Of a stretch of 64,000 bases of DNA, positions 44,129 through 52,494 are shown in pieces. The first letter of the stretch is position 1. Each line of letters begins with the position of its first letter. Source of the stretch: V1-33 sp039795165 (GTDB lineage: Bacteria; Verrucomicrobiota; Verrucomicrobiia; Verrucomicrobiales; V1-33); NCBI GenBank assembly GCA_039795165.1, contig JBDKER010000021.1, positions 17,474 through 81,473 on the forward strand. Reading direction: 5' to 3'. Below the pieces are notes generated by a model. That model did no database searches. It worked only from the letters and a program-made list of their open reading frames with translations, and had not been told where the DNA came from. A program made the position numbers and the translations under genes.

Positions 44129-44371
44129 TCAGCTGCGTCGAGGCACGCTGTACAGCAGAATCGCGATCATGACCGGAAACTCCCGCCAGGTCTCAGGCCG
44201 CACTGCCCCGCTCGAATCATGCGGCATCAGCACATTGCTGATCTGAATCGCCTCCACCGTGGCCTGCGGGTTCTCGTCCAGAAAGTCGTTGATCCTCAAC
44301 TCAAGATAGCTGGCAGGACTCCGCCCCACCGGCAGTCTGCCCAGATTGATCTCAAATACCTTGGCTCTCAT
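44129..44371 (-). CDS. Small hypothetical protein
   Basis: The 80-residue protein reads as a coherent folded domain (KVFEINLGRLPVGRSPASYL, ELRINDFLDENPQATVEAIQ). It has codon use like its neighbours and an ATG start. Family not recognised. It is isolated, between convergent fabG and the efflux operon. Confidence 0.6.
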   Translation of the reverse strand: MRAKVFEINLGRLPVGRSPASYLELRINDFLDENPQATVEAIQISNVLMPHDSSGAVRPETWREFPVMIAILLYSVPRRS

Positions 44372-44603
44372 CGGTCTGGATTGTTTAATTTGTTAGAAAT
44401 ACTACTCCGGCCTCTTCGTGCCTCCGTGCATCGCGAATCAAACGACGCAAGCGCTTTGTTTCCTGACCGAAATGTCGGTCACAGGCAAAAAACACGGATC
44501 AAATGAGCTGCAGTTCATTAAATCAAGGCATTTCTCCGCATAACTTGCTGGTTTGTAATCAGGCACTCATGAAATCCGGGCTGCCGCTTCGTGCGGTATT
44601 CCC
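44372..44603. other. Intergenic region
   Basis: This 232-base AT-richer stretch between the small gene and the efflux operon contains an inverted motif GACCGAAATGTCGGTC (44467-44482) of unknown meaning and no evident gene, tRNA or terminator. Confidence 0.4.
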
Positions 44604-46127
44604 TTATTTGCGTTCCCGCTGAAACCAACGCCGGAGCTTCGATTTCTCGGGCGGAATGGCATCGGGATCGGGTGACTGGGCGGGCATGGCGATAGGAAGG
44701 GACTGCTGCCATCCACCGCCGAGCGCCTTGACGAGGGCGACACTGGCAATGAGCCGTTGTCCAGCCAACTGCTGGCCCGACCGCTCGAGAGCGAGGACGG
44801 TCCGGTTGGCCACGAGGACATCGACATACGGACTGGTGCCGGCTTTGTGCCGCGCCGCGGCAATCTCTGCGGCCCGCTGGGCGTGGGCCACGGCCCTGCC
44901 CTGGGCGGCCTGCTGTTCAGATAGCCTCCGCAGCACCACGAGCTGACTCTCCACTTCCGCGAAAGCGATGAGCACGCTCTGCCGGTAGGCCGCGAGGGCT
45001 TCATCATGTGCGGCCCGCGCCTGCTCAAGGTTCGCTCGGTTCCGCCCGCCCGCAAAGAGCGGCAGGGAAACACTCGGGCCAAATGACCACGCCCGGCTGA
45101 TGCCATCGAACACATTCCCGAAGTCCGTACCCATGAAGCCTGCATTCCCGGCAATCCGCACACTTGGATACAGGGCCATGGAAGCGACCCCGACCTTGGC
45201 GGCAGCCGCGGCGAGGGCCCGCTCGGCGCGTGCGATGTCGGGCCGGCGCTCAAGGAGATCACTGGGCACTCCCGGAGGCACCGATGGCACATCCGGCAGA
45301 CGCTTCGCAGCTTCCAGCCGGAACGAAGGAGCGGCCTCGCCGGCCAGGACAGCGAGCGCATTCTCCAGCTGCTCGCGTTCGGACGCCAGCCCGGTCGCCT
45401 GCACGGCGGCTGCTTCCAGCTCGGCCATGGCCTGCTGTTCATCAAGTTCGCTGCCCGTCCCAGCCTTCACGCGCGCCCGCACGATCGCCAGTTCCTCGCG
45501 CCATGCGGCCACGACCCGCTCGAGAGCGCCCGCTTCCTGCTCAAGCGCCCGCATGCGGAAATAATTCTGCGCGGCTTCGGCCTGCACGGAAAGCAGGACA
45601 CTTTCCATGGCCGCCGCGGCCGCCCCCGCCTCGGCCTGCGCCCCCGCGAACTGCTTCCGCACCCGACCCCACAGGTCGATCTCGTAACTGAAATCGACGG
45701 GCACATTCAGATTCCATCCCTCGTAGCTCAGACCGAGCAGCGGGAAGGGCGATGCCATGTTCTCGGAGGTCCGCTGATAGAGAGCCGATGGCGTCAGATT
45801 GGCCTCGGGAAAGAACCGGCTGCGGGCCACCCGGGCCACCGCCCGGGCCTGATCAAACTTTGCCACAGCCTGCCTCAGCTGCTGATTCCCGGACCCCACC
45901 GACCGCATCAGTCCATGCAGCACGGGATCGTCATAGATGCGCCACCATTCCCCTCGCGGCAGATTCTCGAGCGGCTGGAGCGCACGCCACTGCACCGGTG
46001 TCTTCCACTGCGGCGGTGCCTCCGTCCGCGGAGCCGACGGCAGATTCCGCGTCTCGGCCCCCGCCAGCGTTCCCGCCAGCAGCATCCCTCCCATCATGGC
46101 TCTCAGGATTCGCTTCATATCAGTCAT
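44604..46127 (-). CDS. NodT-type outer-membrane efflux protein
   Basis: The 507-residue TolC-fold protein has a signal peptide (AMMGGMLLAGTLAGA), WWRIYDDPVLHGLM, the SALYQRTSENMASPFPL stretch and the repeated helical OEP domains (QQLRQAVAKFDQARAV; ERRPDIARAERALAAAAAKV). It forms the outer-membrane channel of the RND pump encoded just upstream. It is the last gene of the tetR-MFP-RND-OMF unit and overlaps the RND gene by 4 bases. The lipobox cysteine usual for NodT proteins is not visible at the cleavage region. Confidence 0.92.
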   Translation of the reverse strand: MTDMKRILRAMMGGMLLAGTLAGAETRNLPSAPRTEAPPQWKTPVQWRALQPLENLPRGEWWRIYDDPVLHGLMRSVGSGNQQLRQAVAKFDQARAVARVARSRFFPEANLTPSALYQRTSENMASPFPLLGLSYEGWNLNVPVDFSYEIDLWGRVRKQFAGAQAEAGAAAAAMESVLLSVQAEAAQNYFRMRALEQEAGALERVVAAWREELAIVRARVKAGTGSELDEQQAMAELEAAAVQATGLASEREQLENALAVLAGEAAPSFRLEAAKRLPDVPSVPPGVPSDLLERRPDIARAERALAAAAAKVGVASMALYPSVRIAGNAGFMGTDFGNVFDGISRAWSFGPSVSLPLFAGGRNRANLEQARAAHDEALAAYRQSVLIAFAEVESQLVVLRRLSEQQAAQGRAVAHAQRAAEIAAARHKAGTSPYVDVLVANRTVLALERSGQQLAGQRLIASVALVKALGGGWQQSLPIAMPAQSPDPDAIPPEKSKLRRWFQRERK

Positions 46128-49100
46128 GCATTCACAGGTTCATCGGCGGGCGACACCGCACGGCGGCCCCGCGGCTTCATCAGCAGCACATAAAAGACAG
46201 GCGTCAGAAACAACCCGAGGAAAGTCACCCCGATCATTCCCGCAAACACCGCCGACCCCATGGCCCTCCGCATTTCCGCCCCCGCCCCGGTCGACACCAC
46301 CAGAGGATAAACGCCGGCAATGAAGGCAATCGAAGTCATCAGAATCGGCCGCAGCCGCAGACGGCAGGCTTCGAGGGCCGCTTCCACCACCCCCATGCCT
46401 TCGTGCTGCTTCTCCCGCGCAAATTCCACAATGAGAATGGAATTCTTGCAGGCCAGACCAATGAGCACAATGAATCCGATCTGCGTGAATATATTGTTGT
46501 CGCCCCCGGTCAGCACCACGCCCACGAGCGCAAAGAGCAGGCACAGCGGCACAATCAGAATGATCGCCAGCGGCAGCCGCAGGCTTTCATACTGCGCTGC
46601 CAGCACCATGAAGACAAGGATCACACACAATGGATAGATATAAACCGCGGTATTGCCCGCAATGATCTTCTGATAGACAATCTCGGTCCAGTCCAGTTCG
46701 AACCCGGCAGGCAGAACCTGCTTCGCCAGCGCCGCCACCTTCTGCTCGGCATCCCCGGAACTGATGCCCGCCGCCGGAGCCCCACTGAAATCCGCCGCAA
46801 GATAGCCATTGTAGTGCGTCACCCGCGATGGCCCGAAACTCTCCCGGACCCGCACAAGCGACCCCACCGGAACCATCTGCCCCGCCTCATTCCTCGTCCG
46901 CAATCTCGTGATGTCTCCAGGATCATCCCGGAAAGGAGCATCGGCCTGCACCACCACCTGATACGTCCGCCCGAACCGGTTGAAGTCGTTCACGTAAAGC
47001 GATCCCAGATTGATCTGGAGGGTCTCGAAAAGATTCTGCAGCGGCACCTTCTGCGCCTTCGCTTTTTCCCGGTCCACATCGGCTTCCAACTGCGGCACTT
47101 TGACCGTGTAGCCACTGAACGGCTGCTCGAATGAACCACTCTGCATGGCCGACCCGAGCAGCGCCTGAGTCGCCCCGTAAAGCGCATCGTACCCCGCATT
47201 GCCTCGGTCTGTCACCATCAGCTTGAATCCGCCAATCGCCCCGAGTCCATTGACCGCCGGCGGTGGAAAAACGGCCAGATAGGCGTCCTGCACCGACCCC
47301 ATGGCGGCATTGAGCGCCCCCACAATCGCCATCCCGCTCAACTCGGGAGTGGTGCGTTCCTCGAACGGCTTGAGACCCACGAAGACAATGCCTTCGTTCG
47401 GTGCGATCGTGAACCCCTGAATTGACAGGCCAGGAAATGCAATCGCCGCGGAAACCCCGGGATGCTGCAGGGCAATCTCGGACATTTCCTTCATGACGGC
47501 TTCGGTCCGGTCAAGCGACGCTCCCTCGGGGAGTTTCGCAAATGCCACCAGATACTGCTTGTCCTGCGCCGGCACAAAACCCACCGGCACCCGGCCGAAT
47601 CCTTCCCACGTCAGCCAGACGAGCCCGCCGTACACAAGAAGAGCCAGCGCACTGAACCGCACAATTCTCCGCACCATGCCCGTGTACAGAGAAGCACTCC
47701 AACCGAAGAACCGGTTAAATGGACGGAAGAACCAGCCGAGCATTCCATTGATCAGACGCGTCAGCAGATCGGGCTTCGCTCCATGACCCCGCAGCAGCAG
47801 GGCCGACAGCGCCGGACTCAATGTCAGACTGTTCACCGCGGAAATCACCGTCGAAATCGCAATGGTGATCGCAAACTGACGGTAGAACTGGCCGGTCAGT
47901 CCGCTGATGAACGCGGTCGGCACAAAGACAGCACACAGCACCAGCGCGGTCGCAATGATCGGCCCGGTCACTTCCTTCATGGCCTGACGCGTCGCTTCAA
48001 CCGGACTCAGCCCGTTCCCGATGTTCCGTTCCACATTCTCGACCACCACAATGGCGTCGTCGACAACAATTCCGATGGCCAGCACCAGCCCGAAAAGCGA
48101 TAGATTGTTGATGGAAAACCCGAGGGCGTGCATGACCGCAAACGTGCCCACCAGCGACACCGGCACCGCCGCCAGCGGAATCACGGACGCCCGCCACGTC
48201 TGCAGAAACACCACCACCACAATCACCACCAGCAGCACCGCCTCCAGCAGGGTCGTGATCACCGCCTTGATCGACCGTTTCACAAACACCGTGGGATCGT
48301 ACACCACCCGGTAATCAATCCCCTGCGGAAACTTCAGCTTCAGTTCATCCATGCGGGCCCGCACACTATCGGACAGATCAATGGCATTCGAGCCCGGCAG
48401 CTGGAAGACCGGGACGGCCACGGCAGGCTTGCCATCCAGCAGACTGCGTAGCGCATATTCCCCGGAGCCCAATTCGACCCGCGCCACATCGCGCAGCCTC
48501 GTCCGCTCGCCATGCGGTCCGGTCTTCACAATGATGTCGCGGAATTCCTCTTCGGTCACAAGGCGTCCCTGCGCATTGATCACCATTTCGAAGGGCACCG
48601 GCTCGGCCACGGGTTGCTGACCAATGGCCCCGGCCGCCACCTGCACATTCTGCTCGCGGATGGCCTGGACCACATCCCCGGAAGTCAGCCCGCGCGACGC
48701 CGCCTTGTCAGGATCAATCCAGATCCGCATGGCATAATCCCCGGATCCAAACACCTGCACCTGCCCCACCCCCGGCAGCCGCGCCAGTTCATCCTTCACA
48801 TTCAAAGTCGCATAGTTGCGCAGATACAGTTCGTCATAGCGGCCGTCAGGCGAGTAGAGATTCACCACAAGGGTCAGGTCGGGGGACGACTTGATGGTGG
48901 AAACGCCAAAGCGCCGCACTTCCTCGGGCAGCTTGGGCAGCACCTGCGAAACCCGGTTCTGCACCTGCATCTGCGCCTTGTCGATGTCGGTTCCCAGCTT
49001 GAAGGTCACCGTGAGCGTCATCACGCCATTGGCCGTGCTCTGAGATGACATGTAGAGCATGTTCTCGACCCCATTGATCCCCTGCTCGAGCGGCGAAGCC

Positions 49101-49288
49101 ACGGTCTCGGCAATCGTGCGGGGATTGGCCCCGGGATAGGTGGCCGTCACAACCACGGACGGCGGCACCACTTCGGGGTACTCGCTCACCGGGAGCTTCC
49201 AGAGCGCAATTCCCCCGACGATGAGGATCAGCATCGAGAGAACCCCGGCAAAGACGGGCCGGGTAATGAAAAAACCTGAGAAATTCAT
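46124..49288 (-). CDS. RND-family multidrug efflux pump (HAE1 type)
   Basis: This is a 1054-residue inner-membrane pump. It starts NFSGFFITRPVFAGVLSML, has two sets of six transmembrane helices and two large periplasmic loops. GIVVDDAIVVVENVER carries the proton-relay Asp pair equivalent to AcrB D407/D408. GLACKNSILIVEFAREK and the C-terminal GMIGVTFLGLFLTPVFYVL are family hallmarks. It exports amphiphilic drugs using proton influx with its MFP and OMF partners. All of the pump is present; it starts 12 bases after the adaptor gene ends. Confidence 0.97.
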   Translation of the reverse strand: MNFSGFFITRPVFAGVLSMLILIVGGIALWKLPVSEYPEVVPPSVVVTATYPGANPRTIAETVASPLEQGINGVENMLYMSSQSTANGVMTLTVTFKLGTDIDKAQMQVQNRVSQVLPKLPEEVRRFGVSTIKSSPDLTLVVNLYSPDGRYDELYLRNYATLNVKDELARLPGVGQVQVFGSGDYAMRIWIDPDKAASRGLTSGDVVQAIREQNVQVAAGAIGQQPVAEPVPFEMVINAQGRLVTEEEFRDIIVKTGPHGERTRLRDVARVELGSGEYALRSLLDGKPAVAVPVFQLPGSNAIDLSDSVRARMDELKLKFPQGIDYRVVYDPTVFVKRSIKAVITTLLEAVLLVVIVVVVFLQTWRASVIPLAAVPVSLVGTFAVMHALGFSINNLSLFGLVLAIGIVVDDAIVVVENVERNIGNGLSPVEATRQAMKEVTGPIIATALVLCAVFVPTAFISGLTGQFYRQFAITIAISTVISAVNSLTLSPALSALLLRGHGAKPDLLTRLINGMLGWFFRPFNRFFGWSASLYTGMVRRIVRFSALALLVYGGLVWLTWEGFGRVPVGFVPAQDKQYLVAFAKLPEGASLDRTEAVMKEMSEIALQHPGVSAAIAFPGLSIQGFTIAPNEGIVFVGLKPFEERTTPELSGMAIVGALNAAMGSVQDAYLAVFPPPAVNGLGAIGGFKLMVTDRGNAGYDALYGATQALLGSAMQSGSFEQPFSGYTVKVPQLEADVDREKAKAQKVPLQNLFETLQINLGSLYVNDFNRFGRTYQVVVQADAPFRDDPGDITRLRTRNEAGQMVPVGSLVRVRESFGPSRVTHYNGYLAADFSGAPAAGISSGDAEQKVAALAKQVLPAGFELDWTEIVYQKIIAGNTAVYIYPLCVILVFMVLAAQYESLRLPLAIILIVPLCLLFALVGVVLTGGDNNIFTQIGFIVLIGLACKNSILIVEFAREKQHEGMGVVEAALEACRLRLRPILMTSIAFIAGVYPLVVSTGAGAEMRRAMGSAVFAGMIGVTFLGLFLTPVFYVLLMKPRGRRAVSPADEPVNA

Positions 49289-49300
49289 GGTGGCTCCAGA

Positions 49301-50500
49301 TCAGGGCTTGGTCACCGCAGTTGCTTCGGCGGCCACATGCTGCACGGGCATGCCCGGCATGAAGATTTTCGCATGGCCACGCACCACCACTTTCTCTCCG
49401 GCCTTCAGCCCGCTCCGGATCACCCGCCTCCCCGCAAAAACATCCCCCAGTTCCACCGGACGGTACTGCGCAAGGCCAGCCTCATCGACCACATACACGA
49501 ACTTCCGCGCCAGATCAGTCTGAATGGCACTGTCGGGCGTCGTGACGGCTTTCCACGTCCCCGTGACGGGCAACCGCAGCCGCGCAAACAACCCCGGCGT
49601 GAGCGCTGCCTCAGGATCGGGAAAAACCGCCCGCAGCACCATGCTCCCGGTGCCCGCATCCAGCCGGTTATCAAAGGATTCGACCTTTCCTTTATGAGGA
49701 TAGCCTTCCTCTCCGCTCAGCTGCAGCTCGACCGGAATCTCCGTCCCGTTCTGCCCCGCCCGGCCCGATCCCTTCATCCGCAAAAGGGTATTCTCGTCAA
49801 TGTCGGCATACACATGCACCGGATCGACACTCACAATGGTCGTGAGCAAGGACGCCGCCCCAGGCATGCCGCTGACCACATTTCCCACCGTTATGAGGGC
49901 GCGCCCCACCCGGCCACTCACAGGAGCCGTCACCCGGCAGAATTCCACATCCAGCTGCGACGCCTTCACGGCCGCATGCGCCGCCGCCAGCGCTGCCTGC
50001 GCCTGCAGATGCTGCGATTCCCGCGTCTCGGCCTGCTCGGGCGAAATCGCCTTCGCCTTCAGAAGTTCGGCCGCCCGCGAAAATTCCCGCTTTGCCGACG
50101 CGGCCGCGGCCTCGGCCCGCTGATGCTCGGCTTCGGCCTGCTCCAGCTTCGCCTGATACGGACGTTCATCAATCCGGAAGAGAACATCGCCCTGCTTCAC
50201 CAGCTCACCGGCCTGAAAGGCCACCTCGGTCAAGGCTCCCGATACCCTCGGCCGCAGTTCCACACTCTCCACGGCCTCAACCCGCCCATTCAGCTCGGTC
50301 CAGTCGGTCAGTTCCCGTTCGTCAGCGGGCTCGATGGTCACAGGCACCGGCCCCATCGGCGGCGGCCCGCCAACGGCCCCTGCCTTCGGTCGGCACGAGA
50401 CCAACCCAGCCAGTAAACCAAGCAGCACCAGCCCCGCAGCCAGCTTCCTATTCCAATCGTTCGTTGTCTTCTTCATCGCTTTTGCATCGTTCAGATTCAT
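49301..50500 (-). CDS. RND efflux membrane-fusion (adaptor) protein
   Basis: The 399-residue protein has a lipobox-type signal (LVLLGLLAGLVSC), so it is likely a lipoprotein. Beta-barrel/lipoyl segments VELRPRVSGALTEVAFQAGE and KQGDVLFRIDERPYQAKLEQ flank a coiled-coil hairpin (about 125-175). The VYADIDENTLLRM and PGLFARLRLPV segments complete the HlyD-type MFP fold. It links the RND pump to the NodT channel. The start was set at MNLND, one base past the tetR stop; an internal ATG (MKKTTNDWNRK, at 50476) is nearly as good. Confidence 0.93.
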   Translation of the reverse strand: MNLNDAKAMKKTTNDWNRKLAAGLVLLGLLAGLVSCRPKAGAVGGPPPMGPVPVTIEPADERELTDWTELNGRVEAVESVELRPRVSGALTEVAFQAGELVKQGDVLFRIDERPYQAKLEQAEAEHQRAEAAAASAKREFSRAAELLKAKAISPEQAETRESQHLQAQAALAAAHAAVKASQLDVEFCRVTAPVSGRVGRALITVGNVVSGMPGAASLLTTIVSVDPVHVYADIDENTLLRMKGSGRAGQNGTEIPVELQLSGEEGYPHKGKVESFDNRLDAGTGSMVLRAVFPDPEAALTPGLFARLRLPVTGTWKAVTTPDSAIQTDLARKFVYVVDEAGLAQYRPVELGDVFAGRRVIRSGLKAGEKVVVRGHAKIFMPGMPVQHVAAEATAVTKP

Positions 50501-50501
50501 C

Positions 50502-51110
50502 TCAGGCCACCGCCGCCACCTCCCGCGGCTGCGCAATCGCCACCACCCCTTCCTCCAGCCCCTCCAGCACCCCCAGATCATTGGCAATGCGGGCCTGCGT
50601 TAGCAATCCCTCCACATACGCAAAAACCCGGCGCGCCCGCACCGCCGCATCCTCCGCACGCACCCCGGGATCCGCCCGCCGGATCGCCCCATCCACCAAA
50701 TCCACATACCGTTCCAGAATCTCCCCCACCTTCCGCCGCAATCCCTCTTCCTGCATGCTGATCTCCGCCCCCAGCGCATGCAGCGGACACCCCACCACCC
50801 GGCCATGCCGCGCCGCCATCCCCCCCTGCAAACTCACCAACTCACGCCCCCACCGACGCAAGCCCTCCCACGTCCCCTCCCCACTCCCCAGCAGCATCCC
50901 CTCCAGCACCCCACGGCGTTCCTCCCACGCATCCGCCAGCGCCGCCTCCGCCAACGCCGCCTTCGACTCGAAATAATAATAGAAACTCCCCTTCTTCACA
51001 CCAGCCTGCTCACAGATCCCCTCCACCGAGGCCCGACCATACGACCCCACCCAGATCATTTCCATGATCGCTCCCGTCAGCCGCTCACGCGCATCACTCG
51101 TCCGTCCCAT
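50502..51110 (-). CDS. TetR-family repressor of the efflux operon
   Basis: The 202-residue protein has an N-terminal helix-turn-helix GRASVEGICEQAGVKKGSFYYYFESK, a TetR signature, and a C-terminal ligand-binding domain of the AcrR/YcdC-like type (VVGCPLHALGAEISMQEEGL). It leads the tetR-MFP-RND-OMF operon and probably represses it, relieved by a pump substrate. The usual order is divergent; here tetR is cotranscribed with its targets. Confidence 0.93.
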   Translation of the reverse strand: MGRTSDARERLTGAIMEMIWVGSYGRASVEGICEQAGVKKGSFYYYFESKAALAEAALADAWEERRGVLEGMLLGSGEGTWEGLRRWGRELVSLQGGMAARHGRVVGCPLHALGAEISMQEEGLRRKVGEILERYVDLVDGAIRRADPGVRAEDAAVRARRVFAYVEGLLTQARIANDLGVLEGLEEGVVAIAQPREVAAVA

Positions 51111-51115
51111 CAGAA

Positions 51116-51144
51116 AATCACAACCAGACTAGACGACCAGTCAA
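51116..51144 (-). promoter_or_regulatory. Promoter of the tetR-efflux operon with overlapping inverted repeat
   Basis: On the minus strand TTGACT (complement of 51139-51144), a 17-base spacer and GTGATT (complement of 51116-51121) end 5 bases before the ATG at 51110, implying a leaderless message. An imperfect inverted repeat GACTAGACGACCAGTC (51127-51142) overlaps the -35 and is a good place for TetR autorepression. Confidence 0.45.
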
Positions 51145-51227
51145 CTAATATTCCCGGGGTGCCGGAATTCCGTGCCCGCCAGCCATTTGCGCATTGCTCC
51201 CCACGGGCGGCCGCGGAGAATTACCCT

Positions 51228-51446
51228 ATGTTCCAACCCGGTGACCGCGTCGTCCGCAACCCTGCCACATGGACCCCGTCGGAATTCGATGCATGGGGCC
51301 GCGGCGTGGGGACCGGAACGGTTGTGACGCCGCCGTTCCCGCTCGACGACCTGGATTCGGTCGATGTCCGGTGGCCGGCCGGACGCTGCATGGAACGGAT
51401 CGATGGCCTGCTGCCGGCACCGCCGGATTCACCGGACTCGGACTGA
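51228..51446 (+). CDS. Small hypothetical protein
   Basis: The 72-residue protein FQPGDRVVRNPATWTPSEFD then WGRGVGTGTVVTPPFPLDD and VDVRWPAGRCMERIDGLLP looks like a small beta domain. Codon use and amino-acid pattern (GDxVVRNP...DVRWPxGRxxE) suggest a real conserved gene of unknown function. It is convergent with the metallo-hydrolase gene, whose stop follows at once. Confidence 0.65.
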   Translation: MFQPGDRVVRNPATWTPSEFDAWGRGVGTGTVVTPPFPLDDLDSVDVRWPAGRCMERIDGLLPAPPDSPDSD

Positions 51447-51447
51447 T

Positions 51448-52269
51448 TCAGAACAATTCGCCCCGTTCCCACGCCGGGGGCGCAGCGGCTGACCCGACCG
51501 CATACCACGGGGTTGGTTCGTGCTGACCCGCACAGCTCACGGGAATCCCGCCGTGGCCGGCCAGCGCTCCCTGCACGGCTGCGAGCGCAAGGTCGGGATG
51601 ATTGCAGTCCCGGCTCAGATGCCCCAGCACCACCCGCTGCAGCCCGGCTCCGGCCGATTCCCGCAGCAGCCCCGCCGTCTGCTCGTTGGAAAGGTGTCCG
51701 TGCCGACCCGCAATCCGCTGCCGCGTCGACCACGGCCGCTTCGTGTCCCGCTCGAGCATCCCCATGTCATAGTTCGCCTCCACAAACAGCCCATCCACGC
51801 CGCGCAGCCCCGCCAGCACCTGCGGAGTCGCATGACCCAGATCACTCGCCACCCCCAGCCGCACCCCACCACACCCCACCACATACCCCACCGGCTCCAC
51901 CGCATCATGCGGCACCGGAAACGTCTCCACTTCATACCCCGCAAAGGAAAACCGCCCAGCCGACGGCACCACCCGCCACAACCCGCCATCACTCATCCCC
52001 TCCCGCAGCATCGCACCAGTCATCGCCGTCCCCAGCACGGGAACCCGATGCCGCTTCGTGAAATTCACCAGCCCCTTCACATGATCCCCATGCTCATGCG
52101 TCACCAGAATCCCCGCCACCGCCCCCGGATCCACCCCCACCGCCGCCATCCGCACCAGCAATTCCCGCGCACTCAGCCCCGCATCAATCAACAGCACACC
52201 CTCCGCCCCACCACGCACCACCAACGCGTTCCCCGCACTCCCGCTCCCAAGTACACAGAACTCAATCAT
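51448..52269 (-). CDS. Metallo-beta-lactamase-fold hydrolase, YycJ/WalJ-like
   Basis: The 273-residue protein opens MIEFCVLGSGSAGNALVVRG, typical of the YycJ exonuclease-like group. The metal motif THEHGDHVKG, HDAVEPVGYVV, and ASDLGHATPQVLAGL supply the further ligands. Members are cytosolic DNA/RNA nucleases linked to the cell cycle in Firmicutes; the role here is inferred from family only. The start at the ATG giving MIEFCV was preferred over an upstream GTG with no similarity. Confidence 0.88.
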   Translation of the reverse strand: MIEFCVLGSGSAGNALVVRGGAEGVLLIDAGLSARELLVRMAAVGVDPGAVAGILVTHEHGDHVKGLVNFTKRHRVPVLGTAMTGAMLREGMSDGGLWRVVPSAGRFSFAGYEVETFPVPHDAVEPVGYVVGCGGVRLGVASDLGHATPQVLAGLRGVDGLFVEANYDMGMLERDTKRPWSTRQRIAGRHGHLSNEQTAGLLRESAGAGLQRVVLGHLSRDCNHPDLALAAVQGALAGHGGIPVSCAGQHEPTPWYAVGSAAAPPAWERGELF

Positions 52270-52494
52270 CTCACCCCCTACCTGACCTAATCCCCACATC
52301 CCTGTCAATCGCCTCACCCCCAATCCTTTCTTCCACTTTTCTCAAATTTCCCATCCCGGCTGGGATTTTTTTAGACAAGAGACCACAAGATTTTGTGGCC
52401 GAAACCCAGAAAACACTTGGCAGACCACAACCACCAGGCCATCCTCCCCAAGGAAACAGTCCTCCCTCAGCAAAAATATCAATAAATCTTAGGT

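Noticed and set aside
52353..52372. ATCCC-GGCT-GGGAT hairpin followed by seven T, terminator-like
   Set aside because: The stem is only 5 bp and it lies between divergent genes, with no plus-strand gene end close before it except the small gene 900 bases away. Not convincing as a terminator.
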